From the NCBI RefSeq assembly GCF_050946515.1, contig NZ_JBMNUX010000008.1, positions 1 to 64,000 on the forward strand: DNA of 64,000 nucleotides. Reading direction: 5' to 3'. Below are positions 1-7,778 of this stretch, piece by piece. Within the stretch, counting starts at the first letter, position 1; each line of letters starts with the position of its first letter. Made by a program: the position numbers and the translations under genes. The notes under the pieces were generated by a model. It had not been told where the DNA came from and did no database searches. It was given only the letters and a program-made list of their open reading frames with translations. The DNA comes from Tractidigestivibacter sp050946515 (GTDB lineage Bacteria; Actinomycetota; Coriobacteriia; Coriobacteriales; Atopobiaceae).

Positions 1-250
1 GTTACGCGAGTTCTGATGCCCGCACGACGTGCGCTGCCATGTTACGCGAGTTCTGATGCCCGACGCCGCCAAGTTCCGCGACTTCTGATGCCCGCACATT
101 GGGGGGCTGCCAGGTTGCGCGACTTCTGATGCTGGGCCATGCCAGGTTTTGCGGCTTCTGATGCCCGTTTTGCCAGGTTATGCGACTTCTGATGACCGAC
201 ATGCCAGGTTGCGCGACTTCTGATGCTGCAAAAGTCGCGCAACCTGGCAG
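1..250 (-). repeat. Family A repeat array 1 with hairpin head
   Basis: Seven degenerate head-to-tail copies of a unit of about 24 nt (on the minus strand CATCAGAAGTCGCGCAACCT followed by GGCA) are separated by short spacers. On the minus strand the array opens with a hairpin: arms 202-219 and 232-249 are perfectly complementary over 18 bp around a 12-nt loop at 220-231. The left-most copy is cut by the window edge, so the array continues outside. Several spacers match those of the array at 11,641-11,915, so the two are paralogous copies of a longer element rather than independent repeats. No credible protein is encoded. The array lies immediately downstream of rplX. Confidence 0.9.
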
Positions 251-256
251 CGCTCT

Positions 257-403
257 GTTGTGTGGGACCGGAGCCTCGTTGTGTGGGACCGGAGTCTCGT
301 TGTGTGGGACCGGAGCCTCGTTGTGTGGGACCGGAGCCTCGTTGTCTGGAGCTCCAGCCACGTTGTGTGGGGTCTCCCAGCCGTTGCGTGCAGAAGAGCC
401 GTC
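257..403 (+). repeat. Family B 21-bp tandem repeat
   Basis: Seven units of exactly 21 bp start at 257, 278, 299, 320, 341, 362 and 383. The first four are near-identical (GTTGTGTGGGACCGGAGCCTC pattern with one substitution) and the last three are degraded but keep the GTTG start and the spacing. A 21-bp period equals two turns of B-DNA, so equivalent bases lie on one face of the helix. The tract abuts the hairpin head of repeat array 1. The function is unknown. Confidence 0.9.
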
Positions 404-553
404 ATTCCGCTATTGCGTGGGGCTCCCGAGGACCGAGAAGAGCCTCCCGCGCGACCAAGCGTCATCCTTCGAAAAAAGCTCCCGATCCGCATGGGGCGAA
501 CCGGGAGCTTCAACTCGCTGCAAAAGGTCAAGCCTTTCCAACACGGGCAAAAA

Positions 554-880
554 TTAGAACTTGGCGCCGCACTTCTTGCAGACGCGGACCTTCTTGCCGC
601 TGTCGTCAACGTCGTGACCAACGCGGGTGGGCTTGCCGCAGGACGGGCAAATCAGCATGACGTTGGAGACGTCAATGGGAGCCTCCTGGCTGATAATGCC
701 TCCCTGCTGGTTATTGGCGTTGGGGCGAACGGCCTTCTTGACGATGTTGGCTCCCTCAACGACAACCTTGCCCTCGGACGGGATGGAGCGAAGGATCTCG
801 CCCTCGACGCCCTTGCTCTTGCCGGAAATGACGACGACCTTGTCGCCCTTCTTTACGTTCATCTTCATAGTCGTACTCAC
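554..880 (-). CDS. rplX: 50S ribosomal protein L24
   Basis: This 108-residue protein is L24, an assembly-initiator protein of the 50S subunit that binds the 5' end of 23S rRNA. The N-terminal KOW region (KKGDKVVVISGKSKGVEGEI) is typical. The C-terminal part has two cysteine pairs (CPSC and CKKC), a zinc-ribbon form seen in many actinobacterial and firmicute L24 proteins. It starts 3 bp after rplN ends and is the last gene of the S10/spc operon visible here. The usual next gene, rplE, is not found in the 553 bases downstream, which hold repeats instead. Confidence 0.97.
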   Translation of the reverse strand: MSTTMKMNVKKGDKVVVISGKSKGVEGEILRSIPSEGKVVVEGANIVKKAVRPNANNQQGGIISQEAPIDVSNVMLICPSCGKPTRVGHDVDDSGKKVRVCKKCGAKF

Positions 881-883
881 TCC

Positions 884-1252
884 CTAGAGCGTCTCAGGCG
901 CGAGCGAGACGATCTTCATGTACTTGCGGTCGCGAAGCTCACGAGCGACAGGCCCGAAGATACGGGTGCCCTTGGGCTCGCCATCCTTGTCGACCAAGAC
1001 GCAAGCGTTCTGGTCAAACTTGATGTAGCTTCCGTCCTTGCGGCGCGTCTCCTTGACGGTGCGAACGACGACGCAGCGAACGATGTCGCCCTTCTTGACG
1101 GAGCCGCCCGGCGTGGCCTCCTGAACTGCGCAGATGATGACGTCACCGATGCCGGCGTACCTGCGCTTGGAGCCACCCAGGACCTTGATGCACTTCACGC
1201 GTCGAGCGCCGCTGTTGTCGGCGACGTTGAGCATGGTTTCCATCTGAATCAT
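884..1252 (-). CDS. rplN: 50S ribosomal protein L14
   Basis: This 122-residue protein has the usual L14 length and the family hallmarks near the N terminus (MLNVADNSGARRVKCIKVLGG) and C terminus (ARELRDRKYMKIVSLAPE). L14 sits at the subunit interface of the 50S particle and contacts 16S rRNA in bridges B5 and B8. The gene follows rpsQ after about 75 bp and precedes rplX by 3 bp in the same operon. M4 (METMLN) is an alternative start; the longer form is kept because many family members begin MIQ. Confidence 0.98.
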   Translation of the reverse strand: MIQMETMLNVADNSGARRVKCIKVLGGSKRRYAGIGDVIICAVQEATPGGSVKKGDIVRCVVVRTVKETRRKDGSYIKFDQNACVLVDKDGEPKGTRIFGPVARELRDRKYMKIVSLAPETL

Positions 1253-1327
1253 GGTGTTCCTCCGAGTTTGCCCTCCCAGAGGTGCGCCCTAGGTGCGACG
1301 CACATGGGTTGGGCTCGTCATTAATAC

Positions 1328-1594
1328 TTACTTGGCACGCTCGACGATCTCCACGACGCGCCAACGCTTGGTCTTGGAGAGAGGACGAGTTTCCATAACG
1401 GTGACGCGGTCGCCAAGGCCACACTCGTTCTTCTCGTCGTGGCAGTGGAGCTTCTTGGAGACGGTCATCATCTTTCCGTACTTGGGGTGGTGCTTGCGGT
1501 AGTCAATCCTCACCGTGACGGTCTTGTCGCCGGAGATGGAGACGACAGTCCCGGTGCGGACCTTCCTCGCGTTCCTGCTTTCGGTCTCAGCCAT
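1328..1594 (-). CDS. rpsQ: 30S ribosomal protein S17
   Basis: This 88-residue protein matches S17: RTGTVVSISGDKTVTVRIDY near the N terminus, a KYGKMM segment and the C-terminal GDRVTVMETRPLSKTKRWRV signature. S17 is a primary 16S rRNA binder in the body of the 30S subunit. The gene lies 17 bp after rpmC, in the conserved L16-L29-S17-L14-L24 order. Nothing in the sequence departs from the family norm. Confidence 0.98.
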   Translation of the reverse strand: MAETESRNARKVRTGTVVSISGDKTVTVRIDYRKHHPKYGKMMTVSKKLHCHDEKNECGLGDRVTVMETRPLSKTKRWRVVEIVERAK

Positions 1595-1611
1595 TTCTTA
1601 TCTCCTGCGAT

Positions 1612-1827
1612 CTAGTTCTGCGCTGCGGACTTCTCCGCGGCGATCTGACGGGCACGAATCTCGGTCTGAACGCGAGCGATGTCGCGCTTCACGGCCTTGA
1701 CGCGGGCGGTGTTGTCCAGCTGGCTCGTGGCCATCTGGAAACGGAGGTTGAAGAGCTCGGCGCGGCCGTCCTCAAGCTTCTTGGCCAGCTCCTCGTCGCT
1801 GAGCTCCTGAATGTCCTTGTACTTCAT
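1612..1827 (-). CDS. rpmC: 50S ribosomal protein L29
   Basis: This 71-residue helical protein has the L29 signature: an N-terminal ELSDEELAKKL segment, the FNLRFQMATSQLDN core and a basic second helix (RVKAVKRDIARVQTEI). L29 sits near the polypeptide exit tunnel of the 50S subunit, next to L23, at the trigger-factor docking site. It starts 2 bp after rplP ends, consistent with translational coupling. Confidence 0.97.
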   Translation of the reverse strand: MKYKDIQELSDEELAKKLEDGRAELFNLRFQMATSQLDNTARVKAVKRDIARVQTEIRARQIAAEKSAAQN

Positions 1828-1829
1828 GG

Positions 1830-2258
1830 TTACTTGTCCTCCCCGTCCTGAGAAGCGCGGGAAACGATCTTGGTCTTGATGGGCAGCTTGTGCTGGGCAA
1901 GGCGCAGGGCCTCCTTGGCCGTGGCCTCGTCGATCTCGCCGACCTCGAACATGATGCGCCCGGGCTTGACGACGGCCACCCAGTCCTCGGGGTTGCCCTT
2001 GCCGGAGCCCATGCGGGTCTCAGCCGGCTTCTTGGTGATGGGCTTGTCCGGGAAGATGGTGATCCAGATCTTGCCGCCACGCTTCATCTCACGGGTGATG
2101 GCGACACGAGCAGCCTCAATCTGGCGGTTGGTGATCCAGTGAGCCTCCTCGGCCATGAGGCCCCAATCGCCAAAGTGCAGCTCGGTGTTGCCCTTTGCAT
2201 GGCCCTTCATGGAGCCGCGCTGAACCTTGCGGTGCAGGACACGCTTAGGTGCGAGCAT
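1830..2258 (-). CDS. rplP: 50S ribosomal protein L16
   Basis: This 142-residue protein starts MLAPKRVLHRKVQRG and contains GNTELHFGDWGLMAEEAHWI, RGGKIWITIFPDKP and RMGSGKG, all hallmarks of L16. L16 helps organise the A-site region of the 50S subunit and is a late assembly protein. The start codon overlaps the rpsC stop codon (TAATG), a classic translational-coupling junction. Confidence 0.98.
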   Translation of the reverse strand: MLAPKRVLHRKVQRGSMKGHAKGNTELHFGDWGLMAEEAHWITNRQIEAARVAITREMKRGGKIWITIFPDKPITKKPAETRMGSGKGNPEDWVAVVKPGRIMFEVGEIDEATAKEALRLAQHKLPIKTKIVSRASQDGEDK

Positions 2259-2968
2259 TAGCGAGCCCTCCTCTCGTTACGACCGCGGCGAGGACGAGAA
2301 GAGCCCTCGAGTGCGGGGGTCGGCGTGGGCTGACCAGGCAGCTTCTCGCCGTGATAGATCCAAACCTTGACTCCGCAAGCTCCCATGGTGGTGCGAGCGG
2401 TGGCCTCGCCGAAGTCGATGACGGCGCGAAGGGTGTGCAGAGGCACGCGACCCTCGCGGTACCACTCACGACGACCCATCTCGGCGCCATTCAGACGACC
2501 AGAGCACTGAATACGAATGCCCTTGGCGCCAGCCTTGCGAGCAGACTGGACGGCCTTGCGCATAGCGCGGCGGAAGGCGACGCGCTGCTCGAGCTGCTCG
2601 GCGATGGACTGAGCAACCAGGTTTGCATCGAGCTCGGGGCGCTTGACCTCGATGACGTCGACGTTGACCTGACCCTTGCCCACCTTAGCGACCTTCTCGA
2701 GGTCGGAGCGCAGGACGTCGATCTCGGCGCCCTTCTTGCCGATGACGATGCCCGGGCGAGCGGTGTAGATGGTGACCTTCACCTTGTCGCCAGCGCGCTC
2801 GATGTCGACACGAGAAACGGCTGCCTTCTCAAGGCGCTTGTTCAGGTACTTGCGGATCTCAAGATCGTTGCCGAGCTGCTCGGCATAGTTCTTATCGGCG
2901 TACCAACGGGAACGCCAGTCCTCGGTGATGCCGAGACGGAAGCCGGTAGGCTGTACCTTCTGACCCAT
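2258..2968 (-). CDS. rpsC: 30S ribosomal protein S3
   Basis: The protein is S3, part of the mRNA entry site of the 30S subunit. The frame is open 42 codons further upstream, but MGQKVQPTGFRLGITEDW at 2968 is the family start and the extra sequence overlaps rplV, so the 236-residue form is chosen. The KH-domain signature (GRPGIVIGKKGAEI-like) and C-terminal GAKGIRIQCSGRLNGAEM and MGACGVKVWIYHGE are present. It ends in a basic tail. Its stop overlaps the rplP start. Confidence 0.97.
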   Translation of the reverse strand: MGQKVQPTGFRLGITEDWRSRWYADKNYAEQLGNDLEIRKYLNKRLEKAAVSRVDIERAGDKVKVTIYTARPGIVIGKKGAEIDVLRSDLEKVAKVGKGQVNVDVIEVKRPELDANLVAQSIAEQLEQRVAFRRAMRKAVQSARKAGAKGIRIQCSGRLNGAEMGRREWYREGRVPLHTLRAVIDFGEATARTTMGACGVKVWIYHGEKLPGQPTPTPALEGSSRPRRGRNERRAR

Positions 2969-2975
2969 GCTTTCC

Positions 2976-3341
2976 CTACGCCTCCTTTCGAGGAGCGACG
3001 ACGACGGTGATGTGGCTGGTGCGCTTGTTGATGCGGGAAGCGGAGCCCTTGGCGCGAGGACGAATGCGCTTGAGCGTGGGACCCTCGTCGACATAGGCGA
3101 ACTTCACCATGAGGTCGTCAGCGCGAAGATTGTTGTTGTTCTCGGCATTGGCGATGGCGGAGCGCAGAACCTTGGCGACATCGGTCGCAGCGGCGCGGTT
3201 GGTAAACTGAAGAATCTCGAGCGCCTGAGCAACGGACTTGTTGCGGATGAGGGCCACGACGGCGCGCGCCTTGCGCGGTGCGACGCGGACATAGCGGGCA
3301 GTAGCCCTGACCTCAGTCGCGTTGGCGTTGTTGTTTGCCAT
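2976..3341 (-). CDS. rplV: 50S ribosomal protein L22
   Basis: This 121-residue protein is L22, which lines the exit tunnel of the 50S subunit with a long beta hairpin. ATARYVRVAPRKARAVVALI and the C-terminal PRAKGSASRINKRTSHITVV region that forms the tunnel hairpin are clear. The gene sits between rpsS and rpsC. The macrolide-relevant hairpin shows no obvious insertion or deletion. Confidence 0.97.
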   Translation of the reverse strand: MANNNANATEVRATARYVRVAPRKARAVVALIRNKSVAQALEILQFTNRAAATDVAKVLRSAIANAENNNNLRADDLMVKFAYVDEGPTLKRIRPRAKGSASRINKRTSHITVVVAPRKEA

Positions 3342-3355
3342 TGACTAACTACCCC

Positions 3356-3616
3356 CTAATCAACCCTGTGGCCACGGAACGTACGAGTGGGGGCGAACTC
3401 GCCCAGCTTGTGACCGACCATGGACTCGGTGATGTACACAGGAACATGCTTGCGGCCATCGTGGACGGCGATGGTGTGACCGACCATCTCCGGGTAGATG
3501 GTGGAAGAACGAGACCAAGTCTTGATAACGTCCTTCTTGCCAGACTCGTTCATAGCGGTGACACGCGCGAGGAGGCGAGTCTCCACGAACGGGCCCTTCT
3601 TGAGACTTCTGCTCAT
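3356..3616 (-). CDS. rpsS: 30S ribosomal protein S19
   Basis: This 86-residue protein is S19, located in the head of the 30S subunit with S13. It starts MSRSLKKGPFVETRLL and carries the WSRSSTIYPEMVGHTIAVHDG and GHKLGEFAPTRTFRGH signatures. It follows rplB after 30 bp and precedes rplV by 14 bp, the standard order. Confidence 0.98.
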   Translation of the reverse strand: MSRSLKKGPFVETRLLARVTAMNESGKKDVIKTWSRSSTIYPEMVGHTIAVHDGRKHVPVYITESMVGHKLGEFAPTRTFRGHRVD

Positions 3617-3646
3617 GCTTTCTATCTCCTACTACTCGTGTGCCGA

Positions 3647-4483
<837 letters not shown>

Positions 4484-4544
4484 TTCATTCCCTTCTTCTT
4501 CCGTTGGCCGCCCCGCTCAGGGATTGGCGGAGCGACACCGGATA

Positions 4545-4564
4545 CCACGGTACCGCGCGTATCC
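4545..4564 (-). promoter_or_regulatory. GGATACGC motif, copy 1 (rplW-rplB spacer)
   Basis: On the minus strand this 20-bp site begins GGATACGCGCGG and ends ACCGTGG. It differs from the copy at 10,901-10,920 at only 2 of 20 positions and from the copy at 6,403-6,422 at 5. The site also overlaps a nearly symmetric element: a GGATAC/GTATCC pair flanks the palindrome CGGTACCG with a one-base offset. All three copies lie in leaders or promoters of ribosomal-protein operons. A protein-binding or RNA element is inferred; the family is unknown. Confidence 0.55.
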
Positions 4565-4583
4565 ATTACACGCGGCAAGCAGC

Positions 4584-4601
4584 CCGGCCTAAGCCGGGCG
4601 A
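4584..4601 (-). promoter_or_regulatory. Hairpin in rplW-rplB spacer
   Basis: A perfect stem GCCCGGC/GCCGGGC (7 bp) with a four-base loop lies just after the rplW stop codon. No T-run follows on the minus strand, so it is not a convincing intrinsic terminator. It could be a processing or pausing site that tunes expression of the distal S10 operon. Confidence 0.5.
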
Positions 4602-4607
4602 TGCTGT

Positions 4608-4916
4608 CTACTCAGAATCAGATGCTGCCTGCTGGTTGGCGAAGATCTCGATCTGCTCGCCAGGAGCGAGCGTCACGATGGCCTTCTTCCAGCTGCGGGT
4701 CTTGCCCATCTGATAGCGAACGCGCTTTGACTTGCTGTGCACGTTGATGGTGTTGACCTTGAGGACATGGACGCCGAAGAGCTTCTCGACAGCGTCAGCA
4801 ATCTCCTCCTTGGGAGCCTTCTTGGCAACCTCGAAGGTGTACTTGCCCTCCTCCATGAGACCATAGGAGCGCTCGGAGACGATGGGGCGGATAATCACAT
4901 CGTAGGCGGACTGCAT
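4608..4916 (-). CDS. rplW: 50S ribosomal protein L23
   Basis: This 102-residue protein is L23, the exit-tunnel protein that docks trigger factor and SRP. It starts MQSAYDVIIRPIVSERSYGLMEEGKYTFEV and contains AVEKLFGVHVLKVNTINV followed by RWKK-like basic residues. It overlaps the rplD stop codon by one base. The end is slightly acidic (AASDSE). Confidence 0.97.
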   Translation of the reverse strand: MQSAYDVIIRPIVSERSYGLMEEGKYTFEVAKKAPKEEIADAVEKLFGVHVLKVNTINVHSKSKRVRYQMGKTRSWKKAIVTLAPGEQIEIFANQQAASDSE

Positions 4917-5542
4917 TACGCAAGCACCTCCTCGAGCTGCTTCGCGACGTCAGCGGTCATGAGAAGAGCGCCGTTGTCGATCAGGTAACGGGTGGTTGCC
5001 TCAGAAACGGCAATGACCGTCACGTTATTGATGTTGCGGAACGACAGGAAGCTGTTGATGTCGTCGTCGTTCAGAACCAAGGTGACGCGCTTGTCGGCAA
5101 GTCCGAGGGCGTTGATAACCTGCTGGGCCTGCTTGGTGGACGGCTTCTCGAAGGAAAGGGCGTCGACGAGCACGAGCTCGGAGTCGGCAACCTTGCCGGA
5201 GAGGACGGAGCGCATGGCAAGCTTGACCATCTTGTTGTTGATGCGCTTGGAGTGATCGCGGGGCGTAGGCCCGAAGATCACGCCGCCGCCGACCCACTGG
5301 CCAGCGCGGATGGAGCCCTGGCGGGCACGGCCAGTGCCCTTCTGGCGCCAAGGCTTGACGCCGCCGCCAGAGACCTCGTGGCGGTTCTTGGTAGAGTGGG
5401 TGCCCTGGCGCATGCACGCGTCCTGGCAAGTCACCACCTGGTGGATTACGGGAATGTTCGGCTCGATGCCGAAGACGTCATCGGAGAGATCAGCCGTGCC
5501 GGCCGCCTTCCCCTCGACGTTCTTGATGTCGTACTTGGACAT
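4916..5542 (-). CDS. rplD: 50S ribosomal protein L4
   Basis: This 208-residue protein is L4, an exit-tunnel protein and, in many bacteria, the autogenous repressor of the S10 operon. The family core GTHSTKNRHEVSGGGVKPWR-QKGTGRARQGSIRAGQWVGGG is unmistakable, followed by the GPTPRDHSKRINNKMVKLA segment. It lies 43 bp after rplC and overlaps rplW by one base. Whether L4 autoregulates here cannot be read from the sequence. Confidence 0.97.
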   Translation of the reverse strand: MSKYDIKNVEGKAAGTADLSDDVFGIEPNIPVIHQVVTCQDACMRQGTHSTKNRHEVSGGGVKPWRQKGTGRARQGSIRAGQWVGGGVIFGPTPRDHSKRINNKMVKLAMRSVLSGKVADSELVLVDALSFEKPSTKQAQQVINALGLADKRVTLVLNDDDINSFLSFRNINNVTVIAVSEATTRYLIDNGALLMTADVAKQLEEVLA

Positions 5543-5585
5543 GAGTCCTCCTTGTTAGCCTAAGCGACTGCTTGCTCGCGGGCCC

Positions 5586-6206
5586 TTAGGCCATGCGGAC
5601 CTGGACGAGAGCGTTCTTGCCGCCCGGCACGGCGCCCTTGATGAGCATGATGTTCTGCTCGGCATCGACGCGGACGAGCTTGAGGTTCTTGACGGTGACG
5701 CGCTCGTCACCCATGTGACCATACATGTGCAGGCCCTTGCGGACGCGCGCGGGATAAGCGCACTGGCCGATGGAGCCAGGCTTGCGCTGGTTGCGGGAGC
5801 CGTGAGCCATGGGGCCACGAGAGAAGTTCCAGCGCTTAACGGTGCCCTGGAAGCCCTTGCCCTTGGAAGTGCCGGTGACGTCGACGGACTTGACGTCAGC
5901 GAAGTCGGCAACGGTGATGACGTCGCCGGTCTTGTGCTCCTCGCCATTCTCGACGCGGACCTCGCGCAGATAGCGCATAGGCTCAACGCCATGGGCGGCG
6001 AAGTGACCAGCCATGGGCTTGTTGACATGCTTAGGCTTGATGTCTCCGAAGCCGATCTGGACGGCGTCGTAGCCGTCGGTCGCCTTCGTCTTGACCTGCG
6101 AGACAGTGCAGGGGCCAGCCTGGATGACGGTGACAGGGACGACATTGTCGTTCTCGTCCCAAACCTGCGTCATACCGAGCTTACGGCCAAGAATCGTGCT
6201 GACCAT
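5586..6206 (-). CDS. rplC: 50S ribosomal protein L3
   Basis: This 206-residue protein is L3, an early assembly protein that reaches the peptidyl-transferase centre. MVSTILGRKLGMTQVWDEN at the start, DVTGTSKGKGFQGTVKRWNF in the middle and RNQRKPGSIGQCAYPARVRKG are family hallmarks. Here rplC, not rpsJ, heads the main S10 cluster, and it has its own promoter and a leader of about 120 nt. Confidence 0.98.
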   Translation of the reverse strand: MVSTILGRKLGMTQVWDENDNVVPVTVIQAGPCTVSQVKTKATDGYDAVQIGFGDIKPKHVNKPMAGHFAAHGVEPMRYLREVRVENGEEHKTGDVITVADFADVKSVDVTGTSKGKGFQGTVKRWNFSRGPMAHGSRNQRKPGSIGQCAYPARVRKGLHMYGHMGDERVTVKNLKLVRVDAEQNIMLIKGAVPGGKNALVQVRMA

Positions 6207-6242
6207 GCTCTTTCCTTACCCTCGGTGGTCATGGGACCTTAG

Positions 6243-6259
6243 GTGCAGCTCCTCTGCAC
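6243..6259 (-). promoter_or_regulatory. Leader hairpin upstream of rplC
   Basis: In the rplC 5' leader the minus strand folds GTGCAG/CTGCAC around a five-base loop. The leader between the inferred promoter and rplC is about 120 nt, long enough for autogenous control. The fold does not obviously match a known S10 or L4 leader class. Confidence 0.35.
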
Positions 6260-6330
6260 TCCCCCAGCGGACCACGTCTTGTATGAACTGCCTGCAGAGA
6301 CATACCTGCCCCATTCAGCAGCCCTACTAG

Positions 6331-6357
6331 TTTATACGCGCGAGGGCGGCTTCACAA
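6331..6357 (-). promoter_or_regulatory. Probable rplC operon promoter
   Basis: On the minus strand a TTGTGA -35-like hexamer (6,352-6,357) is followed after 15 bp by TATAAA (6,331-6,336). The spacing is short, so the -35 may instead be the overlapping ATTGTG with 16 bp. It lies downstream of the zinc-ribbon gene and 125-150 bp upstream of rplC, giving the S10 cluster its own start independent of rpsJ. Confidence 0.55.
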
Positions 6358-6402
6358 TCTCTTCGCACAATTTTTTAGGCCTTTGAGCTGGGATTCCCAT
6401 TT

Positions 6403-6422
6403 CCACCGAGTCGGGCGTATCC
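6403..6422 (-). promoter_or_regulatory. GGATACGC motif, copy 2 (upstream of rplC promoter)
   Basis: The minus-strand site begins GGATACGCCCG and ends GGTGG. It lies just after the zinc-ribbon gene and about 46 bp upstream of the rplC -35 region. It is the most diverged of the three copies of a shared 20-bp motif (others at 4,545-4,564 and 10,901-10,920). Confidence 0.5.
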
Positions 6423-6439
6423 ATAGCTAGCGAGAAGGG

Positions 6440-7174
6440 CTAGTTTGAGCCCTTGGAAGGGTCGGTGACCTTCGATGCCTCGGACTTCTTCGGCTGCTTC
6501 TTATCGATGATGGTCAGAGCGATAGCCGCCACAGCGGCTGCAATGCCAACGACCAAGCAGGCAAAGCCCAGGCTGTATTCGACAACCATGCTTGCGCTGC
6601 TCCCGGTGGACTGAAGAATCAAGATTCCGATGAGCTCAAGCGCCGCATAGCCACCAGATATGCAGGTGAGGACAAAGTCAGCAGGATGCTTTTTCATGAT
6701 GGTGACGGCAAGAGCCACAATTGCAAAGAGGATCAGCACCACGCCGTCGGATTGCGCCGAGAGCGACACGGTGTATTTGACGTAGCCAAGCAGCTTCTGG
6801 TCGACGGAGTCCACGGTGTAGAAGGGCAAGATACCAGAAAGCGCGATAAGCGCCTCGGAGACAATCGACAGCACGAAGATGCTCTTGGCCAACTGAGCCT
6901 TGGCAGCCTTGGCTACAGGAGTCGCCTTCTCTGCGGGATGTGCTTCCGCATGAGGCTGAGAGCCCTGAGGCGAGCCTTGCGCCGCAGTCGGATTCTGGGT
7001 GACGTTGGGGTTCTGCGGCGCTCCCGCGTTCGATGCGCCAGCATCATGCGGATAGGACTCCCGAGGTTGGTTTGCCTGGTTGGTATTCACGGCAAAGTCG
7101 GAAAGGGCAGCACCGCACCGGGGGCAGAATTTGGCCTTGTCTGAGATTCGTGCTCCACAGTTAGGACAATACAT
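6440..7174 (-). CDS. Zinc-ribbon membrane protein of unknown function
   Basis: This 244-residue protein has an N-terminal double-CxxC zinc ribbon (Cys3, 6, 17 and 20), a Q/N/P/A-rich linker of about 70 residues, then four probable transmembrane helices (about 99-118, 144-160, 167-188 and 200-223) and a basic, lysine-rich tail. Similar architectures (zinc-ribbon domain plus DUF membrane part) are common in Coriobacteriia and Firmicutes, but I do not recognise a function. It lies between rpsJ and rplC, which are normally adjacent, and is bounded upstream by the rpsJ terminator and downstream by the rplC promoter. Its starting ATG at 7,174 is the only reasonable one because the ribbon begins at residue 3. 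Confidence 0.85.
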   Translation of the reverse strand: MYCPNCGARISDKAKFCPRCGAALSDFAVNTNQANQPRESYPHDAGASNAGAPQNPNVTQNPTAAQGSPQGSQPHAEAHPAEKATPVAKAAKAQLAKSIFVLSIVSEALIALSGILPFYTVDSVDQKLLGYVKYTVSLSAQSDGVVLILFAIVALAVTIMKKHPADFVLTCISGGYAALELIGILILQSTGSSASMVVEYSLGFACLVVGIAAAVAAIALTIIDKKQPKKSEASKVTDPSKGSN

Positions 7175-7348
7175 TGTTCAATCACCTTCATCAGAAGCGG
7201 CTACCTTCGCAATTGTATGCATACCTAACAACGACAGTGTCCCCTTCTAGCGACTCACACCATCCCAAAGAAACCTACAACGCGAAAAATGCTGCAACCC
7301 ACCAAGCGCGTCGAATCAAGGACCGCCACTCTGCCTTTGCAAAGACAA

Positions 7349-7411
7349 GGAGCCCCCGTCTCCCGAGGGCAGCTTCGCGCAGCGCGCTGCCCGTAGGAAG
7401 ACGGGGGCTCC
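7349..7411 (-). terminator. Intrinsic-type terminator after rpsJ
   Basis: Downstream of rpsJ the minus strand forms a long stem (GGAGCCCCCGTCT pairing with AGACGGGGGCTCC, extended by CGGGCAGC/GCTGCCC-type pairs) with a GCGCTGCGCGAA-like loop. It is followed by TTGTCTTT rather than a perfect U-run. It would end the rpsL-rpsG-fusA-rpsJ transcript before the zinc-ribbon gene. Confidence 0.7.
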
Positions 7412-7429
7412 CCCGCTTGTTCGCGTGAG

Positions 7430-7738
7430 TTAGAGCTTGATCTCGATGTCGACGCCCGCGGGGAGGTCGAGACGCATCAGCGAATCAACCGTCGAGGACG
7501 AAGGGTCGAGGATGTCGATGAGGCGCTTGTGGGTGCGCATCTCGAACTGCTCGCGAGAATCCTTGTCCTTATGGGGCGAGCGAATGACCGTGTAAAGATT
7601 GCGCTCGGTGGGCAGAGGAATCGGGCCCGAAACGCGGGCGCCCGTCTTCTGAGCGGTGTCCACGATGAGCTTCGCGGACTGGTCGACGACCTCGTGGTCG
7701 TAGCCCTTGAGGCGAATCCTGATCTTCTGGCTTGACAC
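7430..7738 (-). CDS. rpsJ: 30S ribosomal protein S10
   Basis: This 102-residue protein is S10 (NusE), a 30S head protein and transcription-antitermination partner of NusB and NusG. The start MSSQKIRIRLKGYDHEVVDQS, the SGPIPLPTERNLYTVIRSPHKDKDSREQFEMR core and the DLPAGVDIEIKL end are typical. It follows fusA after 40 bp and is cut off from the other S10-cluster genes by a terminator and an inserted membrane-protein gene. Confidence 0.98.
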   Translation of the reverse strand: MSSQKIRIRLKGYDHEVVDQSAKLIVDTAQKTGARVSGPIPLPTERNLYTVIRSPHKDKDSREQFEMRTHKRLIDILDPSSSTVDSLMRLDLPAGVDIEIKL

Positions 7739-7778
7739 TTTGTACCTCCGTATATGAGCTATGGCTCGTGGTCGTTAA

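Noticed and set aside
1..250. CRISPR array
   Set aside because: Units are degenerate, spacers are short (about 5-17 bp), unequal and partly shared between arrays, and no cas gene is present.
1..660. Open frames with repeated ASEVAQ, HQKSRNLA or VWDRSLV segments across the repeat tracts
   Set aside because: They are translations of the DNA repeats in changing frames and on both strands, with no start signals, and they run into rplX and rplN antisense. No frame is preferred.
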